Shown: positions 40,377 to 53,344, numbered from the stretch's first letter. The stretch: 64,000 bases of DNA from Deltaproteobacteria bacterium (GCA_016183065.1 JACPFF010000006.1:295578-359577); one strand, 5' to 3'. Numbers and translations are program-made. The notes: generated by a model not told the origin, from the letters alone.

Positions 40377-43300
40377 GGCTTCTGCTCGGCGGGCGATGCA
40401 GGAGTCGGGGTTGCCGCTGCCGGGCTGATGGTGAGCGTCTCCGTGACACCGCGCGATTGCACGTCCGGCTGATACATGGCCTCGCCAAAGGTCGGGGGCA
40501 CCTGAAAGGTCCCGGGATTCACGGCGCGGGTCTCATAGACGAACTCGGCGGCATCCCGCGTGACCGTGCCGTAGAAAATCGCGCGGTCCTCCCGGATGTC
40601 GATATATTCCGGGGTCCAGCGGTGCTGCATAGCGAGGGCGCTGTGCCCCTGACGCACGGCATCCATGTCGTGGATCTCCAGGCCTGCAGGCAACAGGTCG
40701 ACCACGGTGACCGGCCCGGTGATATGCCGATCCACGGCACGCACGCGGAGATGGACAAAGACGGCATCGCCCACGGCAACGTCGGCCACCGGCTCGTGTG
40801 CGGCATTCGTCAGCTGACGCGTGATTTCCAGTCCGGTGTGGCGTGGTGTCTTCGCGACGCTGCGATCAAATCCGCGTTGAATGATCTGATAAAAGATCGG
40901 CTGTGTGCCTCCACTCCGGATGCGGAGTGTGACGGCCGTATCGTCAAAGAGCGCCGACGTGACCGCCCCCGTCATCGGTGATGCGAGCGGGAACCATGTG
41001 TCATCCGCGTGTGCCGCCTCAAGAATCATCGGGAGTGTTTCGTCCGATGCTCCGCCCTGGCCTGTCGGTGCTCCCCCGGTGGTGTGTGCCAGGGCGGAGA
41101 GGGCAAGCAATGCATACGCCGCGCTTACCGTGTGGTAGCGTTGTTGTTCCAGGGGACGGATCAACTGGTGCAACTCCTCTGCGGAGAGCTGCCGGGCGTT
41201 CGTCGGGAAATGCCGTGCAAGGAGGTACATGTAGAGCGCATCCTGACTGGCGGGCGAGAGAAAGAAATCGGTCTCGTCGTCTTCGTCCGTCTCCTCCAGC
41301 GTCTTCCAGGTATAGGCCTTGCGATAGTGTTGCGCAGGCTTCGACTGTTTCAGCAGCTGATGCGTCGCTGCGATCAGCGTCCCCGTGAGGGATTGTTGCC
41401 ACGCCTCGTCGTCGTGTTCCTGCAGGTATTGCATCACATTGGCCAGATAATTGGAGGTCACCTCGCCACTCCGCGTGCGCAGATATGTGGCATAGGCATA
41501 GAGATGCGCATTGACCATCTCCTCAATCGGTTCCTCAAGAAACCGCCCGATGAAGGCCAAGGCACGCTGTTGCATGTCGCGAGTCCCCTCGGCAAACTCC
41601 GCAGGGAGTTCGAGGAGCAGATGCGTGGCATAGAGCGTGGTGAAGAGGGTGAGGGGATCGTCCATCAACGTTTCCTCACTCTGGCGGCCTGAGCCGGCAT
41701 CCGGCCAGTAGCGAAAGGCCCCGTTTCCCCGTTGGCGGCTGCGCAACAGCGAGAGGAGACGCGCAACGTTCGCGTTCAGATCCGCGGCATCGACCCGGAA
41801 TTCCGGATGTTGCAGGGCCGCAAGCGCGGCCACGCCGCGGCTGACCAGCTGTTCCGTGCAGCCGTAGGGGTATTCGCTCAAGTAATGGGCAAGGCCGCGA
41901 CCGATGCCGTGGGGCACGGGGGCGGCGGTCACTTCCATGGTGCGCAGGTCGGGATAGAGCTGGCGCGGCGGTGTCACCGTCACCTGATCCCGATCCGTGA
42001 AGCCCGTAAGCACCGTCGATTGGTAGGCCGCAGCCGGGCGCACGCTCAGTGAGGTGGATGCCGTCCGTGTGGCCGTGTCGTGTGTGGCGCTGAGTTCGAT
42101 CCGTTGTTCACCCAGATGATCGCCGGTGACACAGGTGAATTGCACCGCGCGTTCCTCGCCTTCCGGAATCGTGACGGTCTGCGTCGGTTCGCCGTCCACG
42201 TGCAATCCCTCGGTCGGCGAGACGGCCACCGTGACCCGTGCGGATGCGCCGGACCCCTCCACCTGGTTGGCGACCACGGTGCTCATCTGGAAGCGGTCTC
42301 CCGGTGCCGAAAAGAGCGGCAGCGTCGGTGTGAGGACGAACGCCCCACGGACGGTCGTTGCTCCTTCCGCGACGCCGATATGGGCATCGTTCACGGCAAC
42401 GGCCATGACCCGCATTCGGCCATCAAAGGAATTCGGGACGGTGATCCGGTATTCTCCGCCGTCCGGTCCTGCGGACACCAGACCAGACCAAAAGGCGACG
42501 GGCGGTTCGGTACGGCGCCGGAAGGGATTGAGGTTGTTGCCGAGGAACTTGTAACTCTGATCGCCGCCCGGTGCGGCACTCTGCTGGTAGAGGGCATATT
42601 CGGGCATGATCAGGTCGAGCGTCTGGAAGGTGCGCACTTCCAGGGCCCGTTTTTGAAAGAAATGCGCGAGGGGATCCGGCGTGGGATAGCCGGCAAACTG
42701 CAAAATCCCCTCATCGACCGCCCAGAGGACGATCTGCGCGGGTTGCGCGGTGCGATAGCGGATGACGAGGTCGTCGCCAGGTCGCACGAGCTCCGGGACT
42801 TCCAGGGTGAGTGGCTCTTCTCTTTCGGTGTGCGCAATCGCGAATGGCACAACACCGTAGGAGAGAGGACTCACATAGATCTCCTTGGACTCGCCATCGC
42901 GAATCAACGCGACATTGAGGTACGCACCCCCTTCCAATCCTGGCGGGATGTCGATCGTTTGCACGCTCGTTGGGGTGTCGGTCGTAAACCATTTTTGTGC
43001 ATAGATCCGGTCCCGTTCAATCGTGATGAGTCCGGTGCCGACATAGGGGGCCTCAATCTGCAGCGTGATGGATCCCCCCGGGGCATACGTTGGTTGATCG
43101 AGCGCGAGGGTCAGTTCAGCACTCCGATCGAGCGCGCGCGTCACGTTAGTGGCACCGGCCACAGAAAAGGGGATTTGCGCGACCTTGGTGTGGAGCGCAT
43201 CGTAGAGACGGAGCACAAACGTGCCACCCTCCGTGGTGGGGACGGGATAGTTCCATCCGTCCGCGGACCACGCCACGGTCTCTTCCGACACGACCTCTTC

Positions 43301-46204
43301 CTTGAGGAGAGACTGGTATTTCAGGGTGCCATCGGCCTGTTCAATCAGAGTCGAAATATATCGTTGCCGAATGAGTTCCGCACGGATCCCTTCCTGGTCC
43401 TTTTGCTGCAGGTCGTGATCCACGGCAATGATGTGGACGGTGTGGGTGCTCTGCCGCGGCAACAACGAAAGCGTGGCATCCGCATGATACCCGACCAACG
43501 TGTCGAGCGGCGAGACCAGGACGGCCGTACTGGACTCGACACTCCGCCCGCCTTCTGCGGAGAATCCCCGGGCCAGAAATTCTAGCAGATAGGTGGCGCG
43601 GGCAAAACGATCGAGGGCAAAATCAAAAGTCGTCCGCCCTTCGGCATCGGTCTGCTGCGGTGCGAGGTCCTCTGATTGGAGGTTTTCGAATTTAAGCGGA
43701 TTGAAAAAGGTATATGCGGCATACCCCGCGAGTGCCGGATAGGCGGGCCGCAAGGTCAGCGTCGCCGCGACCTGACGCTCGGAGGCCGGTGTGCCATACA
43801 GATTCATGAGCGCGACCTCACCCTGCAAGGCATCGGGGTGGACCCAGCCCCGAGGAAGGGCCTTGGAAAATTTCGTGGTCATTTTCATCTGATCCGGGAG
43901 GAACTCTTCCACTTTGACCGCGGTCGATCCGAGATATTTCCGGGTCTCCTCCTCATCGTCAGTAGCCAGTTCGCGCTCGGAGCGGACCAGATAGGCATTG
44001 ATGGTGTACGTCCCTGTCAGTCCCGCAGTATCGGTCTGGTACGCCATGTCCATGTAGCCCGAGGGGGGAAGGGAGAATTTCTCCCGCTGGACGGTCAGTC
44101 CGCGGGGATCCTTAACGACGATTTCGATCGGGATGTTTTCGAGCGGCTGCCACTCGGAGGCCTTGACAATCATGCCGGCTTGCAGTGCTTCGCCCGGTCG
44201 ATAGATGCCGCGATCGGAGAAGAGATAGGCCGTCAACTGTTGTTCCCCGAACAATTGCTCCCCTTCCACATCAAAATTGGAATAATTCAATTCGCGCTCC
44301 GCCTTGCGAAAGGGGAGAAAGGCGACGTCCTCGTCATGACTGGCGATGATCACGACGGGTGTCCGTTCGCGCCGCAGTTCTCCCAAGGGGGGGAACGTGG
44401 CCGCCCCATCCTGGCCACTGGTGATGGTGTGAATCTGCAGGCCATTCTTCGCAACGATGGAGACCTGGACGCCGGGCAATGGCCTCCCCTGCGATAATGA
44501 ATAGGCAAAGACCACATGGGCGTTGTTGGCAAACTGTTTGTGGAGGAGTCCGATGTCGGTGACGAGGACGAGTCGCCGATCCATGGCATCGGGAGAGGAT
44601 TCGTCATCCTTGGGGTCTCCCTCCTCGGCAGGGGCCCAACCCCTGGCGGTCATGAGAAAGAGGCCACGACGCGATGCCAGATATCTCCCCATATCGATGA
44701 CGCTATAGTGTGCACGGGCCAGATCGGTTGTGCCCAGTTGCAGGCTCTCCGTAAAGATCTCCGCAATGTTTTCTTCATCAAGACTGCCGGGAAGTTTCAG
44801 GGCGGAGAAGTCTCCGACGCTCTCCACCGCAAGGTCGTGGATGTCATCCGGCAAGACCCGGGCGAACTCGAGCTGCGCGCGGTGGATGCCACGACTTTGC
44901 AGGGAGAGCTTTCGCGCCCCATGGAGGGCCAGGAGGGCGCCGGCGGGGGTGAAGTGGAGTTCAGTGGGAAAATCGGGCGCGGTTACGAGCTCGGCATACG
45001 TTTCTCCCAACCGATAGCCACCGAAGGCCATCAGGCCCTTCTCCACCTGCACATGGAGGGTGGTACCGGGCGGTTGTCGATAGCGACACGAGAACAACAC
45101 GGTCGAGGGCTCGATCGTGGGGAGCGCCGTACACGGAACGGCTGTGGCCGTGGCAAGGATCTCCGGTGTCACGTCACTGACACTCTCCCACGGAATCGCT
45201 GCTGCATGGTCCGGCAATGCCGTCTCGACATCGGCGACATCGGACGGGAGATCCGATTCTTCCTGCGCGGTCCGTTCGGGGAGTGCAGCGAGCGCCAGAT
45301 GCCGTTGCAGATCGTCCGGAATGACGCTCCCCCGGAACCGAATGCTCAGGATCTGTTCGGGATCGTCCTCGGCATTGCGGACAATCTGCGTGGTGATGGT
45401 TTCGACACGCAAGAACGTCTCCGAGCCCAGGATGGCGGCGGTATGCCCTACTGTGGCACTCAACCGCGCGCCACCCAGCGCGGTGCGCAGGCGGTCATCC
45501 ACCTGGAGATGTGCGAAGCGATCCTTTGCCGCGAGTGTGATATTTTCCGAATGGAGGTAGACTTCCCGGAGATGCTGATCCGTGCGGAGCGTGAAGGGGA
45601 GATGTATGGCACCGCGTCTGGAGGTCTCTTCATCGGTGAGTTCCATGGCGATCCGTCCGTCCAGGTCCTCCTGTTGCACGGGGTGGGAGAACCGGATGGT
45701 GCCGACCACCTTTTTCCGATCGGCGTCCTTCGGGTCCTGATAGAAACTGAAACCCGTGATCTCTGCGCGAAAGAGGGGCGTTGCAAAATGAAAGGTGTCT
45801 GTGGGAAGCGGGGCGTGTTCGGCAAAGAGATCCGGCCCGGTCTCCACGGTGTACGCGGTGGCGGCGGGCCAGTCGTCGCGTGGCCGGAAGACGAGGGTCC
45901 GGTCATCGTCCCATCTCCACGTGCCGGCCATGGGCGGGGTCAGACGGATTCCCTCTCCGACGGTCTTTCCGACGGCCGCGAGTGGTGCCACCGATTGGCT
46001 GAAGGTCAGACGGACCGGGTCGGGTTTGAGTTCCTTATCATAGGCGGTCACTCCCGGTTCCGCGATCTTGACCGTGATCCCGGTGCTCTGTGGCCGGGGC
46101 GTCCACCAGTGGGTGACAAGCGCGGCAAGCCCCACCACGAGGAGGACCATGCCGAGACCAAATCCGGTGGCGCTTCGATACTGACGGAGGTGAGACCACG
46201 TCAT
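40373..46204 (-). CDS. yfhM: Bacterial alpha-2-macroglobulin (YfhM type)
   Basis: 1943 residues. N-terminal membrane anchor or lipid-less signal (TM about 12-32), MG-type beta domains, a bait-region-containing centre (around TEEEDDER-like acidic stretch) and a thioester domain with the intact CTEQ motif at 1449-1452 in [11 protein letters not shown]. Macroglobulins trap proteases in the periplasm and protect the envelope while PBP1C repairs the wall. ATG 46204 follows AAAGGAGTC; upstream frame is antisense to oppF. No Cys directly after the signal, so unlike E. coli YfhM it seems anchored by a helix, not lipid. Overlaps both oppF and pbpC by ATGA. Confidence 0.93.
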   Translation of the reverse strand: MTWSHLRQYRSATGFGLGMVLLVVGLAALVTHWWTPRPQSTGITVKIAEPGVTAYDKELKPDPVRLTFSQSVAPLAAVGKTVGEGIRLTPPMAGTWRWDDDRTLVFRPRDDWPAATAYTVETGPDLFAEHAPLPTDTFHFATPLFRAEITGFSFYQDPKDADRKKVVGTIRFSHPVQQEDLDGRIAMELTDEETSRRGAIHLPFTLRTDQHLREVYLHSENITLAAKDRFAHLQVDDRLRTALGGARLSATVGHTAAILGSETFLRVETITTQIVRNAEDDPEQILSIRFRGSVIPDDLQRHLALAALPERTAQEESDLPSDVADVETALPDHAAAIPWESVSDVTPEILATATAVPCTALPTIEPSTVLFSCRYRQPPGTTLHVQVEKGLMAFGGYRLGETYAELVTAPDFPTELHFTPAGALLALHGARKLSLQSRGIHRAQLEFARVLPDDIHDLAVESVGDFSALKLPGSLDEENIAEIFTESLQLGTTDLARAHYSVIDMGRYLASRRGLFLMTARGWAPAEEGDPKDDESSPDAMDRRLVLVTDIGLLHKQFANNAHVVFAYSLSQGRPLPGVQVSIVAKNGLQIHTITSGQDGAATFPPLGELRRERTPVVIIASHDEDVAFLPFRKAERELNYSNFDVEGEQLFGEQQLTAYLFSDRGIYRPGEALQAGMIVKASEWQPLENIPIEIVVKDPRGLTVQREKFSLPPSGYMDMAYQTDTAGLTGTYTINAYLVRSERELATDDEEETRKYLGSTAVKVEEFLPDQMKMTTKFSKALPRGWVHPDALQGEVALMNLYGTPASERQVAATLTLRPAYPALAGYAAYTFFNPLKFENLQSEDLAPQQTDAEGRTTFDFALDRFARATYLLEFLARGFSAEGGRSVESSTAVLVSPLDTLVGYHADATLSLLPRQSTHTVHIIAVDHDLQQKDQEGIRAELIRQRYISTLIEQADGTLKYQSLLKEEVVSEETVAWSADGWNYPVPTTEGGTFVLRLYDALHTKVAQIPFSVAGATNVTRALDRSAELTLALDQPTYAPGGSITLQIEAPYVGTGLITIERDRIYAQKWFTTDTPTSVQTIDIPPGLEGGAYLNVALIRDGESKEIYVSPLSYGVVPFAIAHTEREEPLTLEVPELVRPGDDLVIRYRTAQPAQIVLWAVDEGILQFAGYPTPDPLAHFFQKRALEVRTFQTLDLIMPEYALYQQSAAPGGDQSYKFLGNNLNPFRRRTEPPVAFWSGLVSAGPDGGEYRITVPNSFDGRMRVMAVAVNDAHIGVAEGATTVRGAFVLTPTLPLFSAPGDRFQMSTVVANQVEGSGASARVTVAVSPTEGLHVDGEPTQTVTIPEGEERAVQFTCVTGDHLGEQRIELSATHDTATRTASTSLSVRPAAAYQSTVLTGFTDRDQVTVTPPRQLYPDLRTMEVTAAPVPHGIGRGLAHYLSEYPYGCTEQLVSRGVAALAALQHPEFRVDAADLNANVARLLSLLRSRQRGNGAFRYWPDAGSGRQSEETLMDDPLTLFTTLYATHLLLELPAEFAEGTRDMQQRALAFIGRFLEEPIEEMVNAHLYAYATYLRTRSGEVTSNYLANVMQYLQEHDDEAWQQSLTGTLIAATHQLLKQSKPAQHYRKAYTWKTLEETDEDDETDFFLSPASQDALYMYLLARHFPTNARQLSAEELHQLIRPLEQQRYHTVSAAYALLALSALAHTTGGAPTGQGGASDETLPMILEAAHADDTWFPLASPMTGAVTSALFDDTAVTLRIRSGGTQPIFYQIIQRGFDRSVAKTPRHTGLEITRQLTNAAHEPVADVAVGDAVFVHLRVRAVDRHITGPVTVVDLLPAGLEIHDMDAVRQGHSALAMQHRWTPEYIDIREDRAIFYGTVTRDAAEFVYETRAVNPGTFQVPPTFGEAMYQPDVQSRGVTETLTISPAAATPTPASPAEQKP

Positions 46205-47193
46205 GCGGGACTCCTTTCCAATCGGTGACAGGCGGCAGAGTGTTTCGGCGCGTATTCCTTGAATAACGGGGCGATGGTGGCACAGTGTGCCAGGGCGACA
46301 GGGCAGCGGGTGTGAAATGGGCACCCCGACGGCGGTCGCAGCGGGCTTGGGAGATCGCCATGCAAGACCGTGCGGTGTCGCTGTTGCTCAGCACGGGGAT
46401 CCGGAATTGGGATGGCCGAGAGGAGGGCCTGCGTGTAGGGATGTTGCGGATGCGCATAGATCTCCGCGGCCGGTGCCAGTTCGACCACGTTCCCCAGATA
46501 CATGACTGCGATCCGGTCGCTCATATGCCGGACCGCGGCGAGATCATGGGAGATGAAGAGATAGGTCAGGTGCAATTCGTGCCGCAGATCGACGAGGAGA
46601 TTCAGGATTTGCGCCTGGATCGAGACGTCGAGCGCGCTCGTCGGCTCATCGGCCACGAGAAATTCCGGTCGTGCCGCCAACGCGCGCGCAATGCCGATAC
46701 GCTGGCGTTGCCCGCCGCTGAATTCGTGCGGGTATCGGCGAATGAACCGTGGATTCAGCCCGACCCGTTGCATGAGGGATTGCACGGCCGATTGCACGGC
46801 ACTTCCCCGCGCCACATGATGGAGGCGGATCGGTTCCGCAATGATGGCGCCGACGGTCATGCGCGGATTGAGCGAGGCATACGGATCCTGGAAGATCATC
46901 TGAAAGTGGCGACGCATCCGGCGGAGTCCCTCCCCGCGCAGCTCGGTGAGCGGCGTGTCGCGAAAGAAGACGCGGCCGGACGTCGGGCGGATCAGTTGCA
47001 GCAGGGCACGCCCCGCCGTCGATTTTCCGCAACCGCTCTCGCCGACCAACCCCAGGGTTTCACCACGGTGGATGACCAACGAGAGGCCATCGACCGCCCG
47101 GACGACCCCGAGCGTTTTCCGGCGCAAGACCCCGCAGTGCACCGGAAAATGGACATGGACGTCTTCCATGGTGATGAGCGCTTCGTCTGCCAT
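46201..47193 (-). CDS. oppF: Oligopeptide ABC transporter ATP-binding protein OppF/DppF
   Basis: 330 residues. ABC ATPase with Walker [16 protein letters not shown] loop [15 protein letters not shown], signature [15 protein letters not shown], Walker [13 protein letters not shown] and H loop ISHDL, plus the C-terminal oligopeptide-transport extension with [10 protein letters not shown]. The HFPV..GVLRR N-terminus is typical of the F subunit. It is the last gene of the oppB-C-D-F run and overlaps the alpha-2-macroglobulin start (ATGA), so uptake and periplasmic protease defence share an operon. Confidence 0.95.
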   Translation of the reverse strand: MADEALITMEDVHVHFPVHCGVLRRKTLGVVRAVDGLSLVIHRGETLGLVGESGCGKSTAGRALLQLIRPTSGRVFFRDTPLTELRGEGLRRMRRHFQMIFQDPYASLNPRMTVGAIIAEPIRLHHVARGSAVQSAVQSLMQRVGLNPRFIRRYPHEFSGGQRQRIGIARALAARPEFLVADEPTSALDVSIQAQILNLLVDLRHELHLTYLFISHDLAAVRHMSDRIAVMYLGNVVELAPAAEIYAHPQHPYTQALLSAIPIPDPRAEQQRHRTVLHGDLPSPLRPPSGCPFHTRCPVALAHCATIAPLFKEYAPKHSAACHRLERSPA

Positions 47194-47199
47194 ACGGTG

Positions 47200-48183
<984 letters not shown>

Positions 48184-48195
48184 CAGCGTGTTCCG

Positions 48196-49122
48196 TTATC
48201 CTTTATGCATCCGCGGGTCGAGCGCATCCCGCAGTCCGTCGCCGAGAAAATTGAGCGAGAGGAGGAGGAGTGCCAGGACAAGACTCGGGGCAATCAGGAG
48301 CCAGGGGTAGATCTCCATGGCCTGTGCCCCATCCGAGGTGAGCGACCCCAGACTGGCCATCGGCGCCTGCACGCCGAGCCCCAAGAAACTCAAGAACGCC
48401 TCTTCCAGGATAATGCGCGGGATCGTGAGGGTCGTGTAGATGATGACCGGCCCCAAGGTGTTGGGGATGAGGTGCCGCACGATAATGCGCCGCCGGGTGC
48501 ACCCGACCGATTGCGCTCCCTCGACAAACTCCTTGTGCCGGAGCGAGAGCACCTGGCCGCGGACGATCCGTGCCATGGTCAGCCACTGGACCGCGCCCAG
48601 GGCGAGAAAGAGGATGAGGATGTTGCGGCCGAAGATCGTCATCAGGATGATGACAAAAAACATGTACGGGAGACTGTACATCACATCGACAACGCGCATC
48701 ATGAGCGCATCGAGTGTGCCGCCGACAAAACCGGCAATCGAGCCCCAGAGCACGCCAATGCAGAGACTCACACAGGTGGCAATCATGCCGACGGCAAAGG
48801 AGATGCGCAATCCATGCACCGTCCGTGTCAGCAGATCGCGGCCGAGGTCGTCTGTGCCAAACCAGTGCGCGAGACTCGGGGCCTGGCCGATCCGCGTGAA
48901 ATCGATCGCGTCAAAGGGGTATGGGACGATCCATGGCGCGAGCAGGGCGACGAGGGCCAGGACGCTGACGAGGCTGAAACTCCACGCGGCGAGCCGGTTG
49001 CGGCGGAGACGGTACCACGCATCGCGCCAGAGGCTCGTCCCGCTTTCGAGGTGCGTGTGATCGAGATCGAGCCCCGTTTCTTCGGTATGCGCGCGCGCCT
49101 GGGAGACGTCAGAGAGGGTCAT
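48196..49122 (-). CDS. oppC: Oligopeptide ABC transporter permease OppC/DppC
   Basis: 308 residues with about six helices. N-terminal cytosolic segment then LRRNRLAAWSFSLVSVLALV, HWFGTDDLGRDLLTRTVHGL (the OppC hallmark), the EAA loop region VEGAQSVGCTRRRIIVRHLI, and ILEEAFLSFLGLGVQAPMAS. Forms the channel with OppB. ATG 49122 overlaps the oppB stop by ATGA; longer upstream frame is antisense noise. Confidence 0.95.
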   Translation of the reverse strand: MTLSDVSQARAHTEETGLDLDHTHLESGTSLWRDAWYRLRRNRLAAWSFSLVSVLALVALLAPWIVPYPFDAIDFTRIGQAPSLAHWFGTDDLGRDLLTRTVHGLRISFAVGMIATCVSLCIGVLWGSIAGFVGGTLDALMMRVVDVMYSLPYMFFVIILMTIFGRNILILFLALGAVQWLTMARIVRGQVLSLRHKEFVEGAQSVGCTRRRIIVRHLIPNTLGPVIIYTTLTIPRIILEEAFLSFLGLGVQAPMASLGSLTSDGAQAMEIYPWLLIAPSLVLALLLLSLNFLGDGLRDALDPRMHKG

Positions 49123-50045
49123 CGCGTGGCCTCCCGTACCCGGGGATCGATGAGCAGATAGAGGAGATCGACACAGAGATTGCAGGCCAGAATGAGTCCG
49201 CTGAAGAAAATGACCATCCCGAGTGTGACCGTATAATCCCGATTGAGCGCACTCTGGACAAAGTGGCGTCCCAGGCCCGGAATGTTGAAAATTTTTTCCA
49301 CGACGAGGGATCCTGACAGGAGAAAAGCCACGGCAGGGCCAAGATACGAGATCACCGGGAGGAGCCCGCCGCGGAGCATGTGGCGTACGATAATGACCCG
49401 TTCGCGGAGCCCCTTGGCACGTGCCGTGCGGATGTAATCCTGCCCGAGGACTTCCAGCATGCCGCCGCGTGCCAGACGGGCGATGGACGCGGCGTACACA
49501 ACGCCGAGGGTCAGCGAGGGGAGGAGAACCGCACTGGGCGTATCCCATCCGGCGATCGGGACCCAGCCGAGCTTGAGGCCGAACAGATACTGCAGGAGCG
49601 GACCGACGACAAAGTTGGGAATCGAGACACCGGCAATGGCCAGTCCCATGGCGACATAGTCCCACGCCGTATTGTGCCGCAGCGCGGCCACGATGCCGAA
49701 CGTGAGCCCGAACACGAGGGCAAATGTGAGGGCCAAGGTCCCCAACTGCAGGGTGATCGGCAGGCCGTCGGCAATGAAATCATTGACGCTCCGGTCCGCG
49801 TATTTGTAAGACGGTCCGAGATCGCCGTGCATGGCGATGTCGCTGATGTACCGAAGATATTGTGTGAGCAAGGGTTCATCGAGATGGTATTTGTGTGCGA
49901 TATTTTTCTGCACATCGAGGGGGAGTGTCCGTTCCAGATCAAAAGGGCCACCGGGGGCAAGGCGCATCAAAAAAAAGGCGAGCGTGACAATGACCCACAG
50001 AACAAGTAACGAACCACCGAGCCGTTGGACCACGTACCGAAGCAT
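49119..50045 (-). CDS. oppB: Oligopeptide ABC transporter permease OppB/DppB
   Basis: 308 residues, six helices. Starts MLRYVVQRLGGSLLVLWVIV with the conserved FFLMRLAPGGPFD, then LGPSYKYADRSVNDFIADGL, FGLKLGWVPIAGWD, the EAA loop region RTARAKGLRERVIIVRHML and EKIFNIPGLGRHFVQSALNR. Start codon could also be ATG 50063 (six residues longer). Either way its start lies within 18 bp of, or directly abuts, the start of the divergent oppA at 50064, so its promoter must be inside oppA or transcription is leaderless. Confidence 0.94.
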   Translation of the reverse strand: MLRYVVQRLGGSLLVLWVIVTLAFFLMRLAPGGPFDLERTLPLDVQKNIAHKYHLDEPLLTQYLRYISDIAMHGDLGPSYKYADRSVNDFIADGLPITLQLGTLALTFALVFGLTFGIVAALRHNTAWDYVAMGLAIAGVSIPNFVVGPLLQYLFGLKLGWVPIAGWDTPSAVLLPSLTLGVVYAASIARLARGGMLEVLGQDYIRTARAKGLRERVIIVRHMLRGGLLPVISYLGPAVAFLLSGSLVVEKIFNIPGLGRHFVQSALNRDYTVTLGMVIFFSGLILACNLCVDLLYLLIDPRVREATR

Positions 50046-50063
50046 GCAATGGGGGTATGACAT

Positions 50064-51683
50064 ATGTGGCGTGCCAGTGCAAGAAAAGGGCTCCCCGGGG
50101 TATTGCTCGTCGCGCTGTTGGGCGCACCGATGGCAGGCTGTCAGCGCTGCGTGTCGACCTCGGTACCGCCCAAAACCGCCTCGGAGCGGGTACTCAATTT
50201 TAACAACCTGGCCGAGCCGGAATATCTCGATCCGGGCATGGTGCAGGGGAATGTCGAGTACAATCTCTGCATGGCGCTCTTTGAGGGGCTGTTGGTCCCG
50301 GATCCAAAGACCGCCGAACCGATCCCTGGCGTCGCCGAGCGGTGGGAGATGGCGAAAGATGGGCGGGTCTATACGTTCCATCTCCGGCGCCATGCGCAAT
50401 GGAGTGATGGCCATCCGGTCACGGCCCATGATTTTGTCTATGCCTGGGAACGGGTCCTGAATCCGGAAACCGGGGCACCGTTTGCCTACATCCTTTATTA
50501 CCTCAAGAATGCCAGGGCCTATAATCTCGGGACGATGACGGATCCGCGTGCGCTCGGCGTCCGCGCCGTGGACGACCACACCCTGGAAGTCACCCTGGAG
50601 CACCCGACGACCTTTTTCCTCAAGCTCCTCCCGTTGATGACCTATATGCCTGTGCCGCGCTGGGCCATCGAGGCACACGGGCCGTTGTGGACGCGACCCG
50701 AGCATATCGTCACCAATGGCCCGTTCGCGCTCACGGCGTGGATTCCCTATAAAGAAATCCTCGTGAAACGGAGCCCAACCTATTGGGATGCCGCATCGGT
50801 ACGATTGGCGGGCGTCCGTTTTCATCCCCTCGAAGAGAAAGAGACCGCACTCAAAATGTATCTGGCCGGGGAACTCGATGTCGATTGGGAGCTCCCGGTG
50901 TTGAAGATGAGCGAACTCCGGTCCCATCCGGAGATGGTGGAAGGGCCGCGGTTTGCGCTCTATTTCTACCGACTCAATACCGCGCGGCCACCGCTCGATG
51001 ATCCGCGCGTCCGTCGTGCACTCGCCATGGCGATCGATCGGGAGACGCTGGTCAATCAGTACCTGCAGCAGACGCAAATCCCGACGGACACACTCATGCC
51101 CGCCGGCGTGCCACAGTATCGGTATCCGCAGGGGCCGGGGTTCCATCCGCAGCAGGCCCGTGAATTGTTACGGGCGGCCGGTTTTGCGGATCCTGCCACC
51201 TTTCCGCCGTTGACCATCCACTACAATACGGACGACCGGCACAAACTCATTGCGCAGGTGATCCAGCAGATGTGGAAGACGCATCTCGGGATCTCGGTGC
51301 AACTCTTCAATGAAGAGTGGAAGTCCTATCTCAAGACGTGGCAGACCAGGAATTACGAGATTTCGCGGGCGGGATGGGTGGGGGATTACGTCGATCCGCA
51401 AAGTTTCCTCGATCTCTTTACCTCGACCTCCACGCAAAATGCCACGGGATGGGGGAACCCCGAATATGACCGGTTGGTCGAGGCGGCCAGTGCGGATCCG
51501 GATCAGGCCCGGCGCTATGCGCTCCTTGAGTCGGCGGAGACCCTCTTGCTCGATGAAATGCCGATGGTGCCGATCATGACCTATATCAAAATGATGTTGG
51601 TGAAGCCGGCGGTGAAGGGGATCTATTCGAATGTCCTCGATCTCCATCCCTTGAAAACCGTCTCTTTTGACATGACACCATAA
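50064..51683 (+). CDS. oppA: Oligopeptide-binding lipoprotein OppA, copy 1
   Basis: 539 residues. Lipoprotein signal with M23-A24-G25-C26, then the SBP family 5 fold: LNFNNLAEPEYLDPGMVQGN, GVAERWEMAKDGRVYTFHLR, AHDFVYAWERVLNPETGAPF, TNGPFALTAWIPYKEILV, and RVRRALAMAIDRETLV. Binds peptides in the periplasm and feeds OppBCDF encoded divergently. The close relative starting 23 bp downstream arose by tandem duplication. Confidence 0.94.
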   Translation: MWRASARKGLPGVLLVALLGAPMAGCQRCVSTSVPPKTASERVLNFNNLAEPEYLDPGMVQGNVEYNLCMALFEGLLVPDPKTAEPIPGVAERWEMAKDGRVYTFHLRRHAQWSDGHPVTAHDFVYAWERVLNPETGAPFAYILYYLKNARAYNLGTMTDPRALGVRAVDDHTLEVTLEHPTTFFLKLLPLMTYMPVPRWAIEAHGPLWTRPEHIVTNGPFALTAWIPYKEILVKRSPTYWDAASVRLAGVRFHPLEEKETALKMYLAGELDVDWELPVLKMSELRSHPEMVEGPRFALYFYRLNTARPPLDDPRVRRALAMAIDRETLVNQYLQQTQIPTDTLMPAGVPQYRYPQGPGFHPQQARELLRAAGFADPATFPPLTIHYNTDDRHKLIAQVIQQMWKTHLGISVQLFNEEWKSYLKTWQTRNYEISRAGWVGDYVDPQSFLDLFTSTSTQNATGWGNPEYDRLVEAASADPDQARRYALLESAETLLLDEMPMVPIMTYIKMMLVKPAVKGIYSNVLDLHPLKTVSFDMTP

Positions 51684-51706
51684 CGAGGACCATGCGGAGG
51701 GGGACG

Positions 51707-53338
51707 ATGGAGCATTGCTATCGGATGTTGGGCGTCGGGCTGATGGCCGTGATGATCACCGGCGCGTGTTCGCGCACGACAACGAACGCGCAGGACGGGA
51801 CGGCCGGCGCCGGCAACGGCACGCGACAGGTGGAGACGGCCCGGTATCTCAATTTCAACAACTGGAATGAACCGGAGTATCTCGATCCCGGATTGAGCAG
51901 TGGCATCTACGAATCGAATATCATCCGCAATCTCTTTGAAGGGCTTGTGGGGCATGACCCCCGCGATGCGAGCCCGCAGGCCGCGGGTGCCGAACGGTGG
52001 GACATTTCCGCTGACGGGCGGCACTATACCTTTCACCTCCGAACCACCGCGCGCTGGACCGACGGCAGACCCGTGACGGCGCACGACTATGTCTATGCCT
52101 GGGAACGGGTCCTGAATCCCAAGACGGGATCGAAATATGCCTTTGCCCTCCACTATATCAAGCATGCGCGTGACTATAACACGGGCCGTCTGACCGATGC
52201 GAGTCGGCTCGGCTTTCGCGCCGTGGATGACTTCACCCTGGAGGTGACGCTGGAGACGCCGACCCCCTTCATGCTCGCCTTTATGTGCTATCCCACGTTT
52301 TTCCCCGTGCCGCGCTGGGCCATTGAGGCGCATGGGGCGCGTTGGACACAGCCGGAACATCTGGTGTCCAACGGGGCCTTTGCGCTCCGGCGGTGGGTGC
52401 CCTACAAAGAGATCCTCCTCGTCAAAAACGACCGTTATTGGGATGCCGCGCGCGTGACGCTCCCTGGCGTGCGGTTTCTCCCCATTGAAGACAAAGAAAC
52501 GGCCCTCAAGATGTATGCCGCCGGTCAACTCGATATCGACTGGGAACTCCCGGAAGCAAAGATCCCGTCGCTCCTCACACACCCCGATTATGTCGGAGCG
52601 CCATATTTTTCGACCTACTTTTATAATTTGAACACGACAAAACCACCGCTCGACGACGTCCGGGTCCGCCGTGCCCTGACCATGGCGATCGACCGCGAGA
52701 CGCTGATCAATGCCTATCTGCAGCGGACGCAGGCGCCCGCGACCGGGTTTGTGCCATCGGTGGGCAATGGCTATCACCCCGCAGCGGCCTTCGCGTTTGA
52801 TCCCGCACAGGCCAAGCGGTTGATGGCGGAGGCGGGGTATCCGGGCGGTGCGAATTTCCCGGTACTGGAACTCCATTACAACACGAGTGAGCATCACAAA
52901 CAGGTGGCCCAGATCGTGCAGCAGATGTGGAAAGAGCACCTCGGGATCTCCGTGGTCCTCCATAATGAAGAGTGGAAGACCTATCTCAAGACGCAACAGC
53001 TGATGCAGCACCAGATCTCACGGGCCGGCTGGGTGGGAGACTATCTCGACCCCAACACCTTTTTGGAAATGTTCCGGCGTGCATCGACGATCGATCATAC
53101 GGGCTGGAAGAATGCGGAGTACGATGGTCTGCTCGATCAGGCCATGTTGGAGCGGGACACGAGAAAACGGATGGCATTTCTCCAGCAGGCCGAGGCGCTT
53201 CTCCTGCGCGAGGCACCGATCATTCCGATCTATGTCCATGTGAAACATATGCTCATCCGTCCCTCGGTGCGCGGCGTTTCCCCGAATCCCATGGATGTCC
53301 ATCCGATGAAGGCCGTGACGATGGCGGAGGGGGAATAA
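51707..53338 (+). CDS. Oligopeptide-binding lipoprotein OppA, copy 2
   Basis: 543 residues, lipobox T18-G19-A20-C21. Same SBP family 5 architecture and close in sequence to copy 1 (LNFNNWNEPEYLDPGLSSG, AHDYVYAWERVLNPKTGSKY, VRRALTMAIDRETLINAYLQ). Differences cluster in the linker after the lipobox and in ligand-facing segments, so a second peptide specificity is plausible. ATG 51707 is favoured over 51692 because GGAGGGGG lies just upstream. Convergent with the small membrane protein at 53345. Confidence 0.93.
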   Translation: MEHCYRMLGVGLMAVMITGACSRTTTNAQDGTAGAGNGTRQVETARYLNFNNWNEPEYLDPGLSSGIYESNIIRNLFEGLVGHDPRDASPQAAGAERWDISADGRHYTFHLRTTARWTDGRPVTAHDYVYAWERVLNPKTGSKYAFALHYIKHARDYNTGRLTDASRLGFRAVDDFTLEVTLETPTPFMLAFMCYPTFFPVPRWAIEAHGARWTQPEHLVSNGAFALRRWVPYKEILLVKNDRYWDAARVTLPGVRFLPIEDKETALKMYAAGQLDIDWELPEAKIPSLLTHPDYVGAPYFSTYFYNLNTTKPPLDDVRVRRALTMAIDRETLINAYLQRTQAPATGFVPSVGNGYHPAAAFAFDPAQAKRLMAEAGYPGGANFPVLELHYNTSEHHKQVAQIVQQMWKEHLGISVVLHNEEWKTYLKTQQLMQHQISRAGWVGDYLDPNTFLEMFRRASTIDHTGWKNAEYDGLLDQAMLERDTRKRMAFLQQAEALLLREAPIIPIYVHVKHMLIRPSVRGVSPNPMDVHPMKAVTMAEGE

Positions 53339-53344
53339 TGGCCG

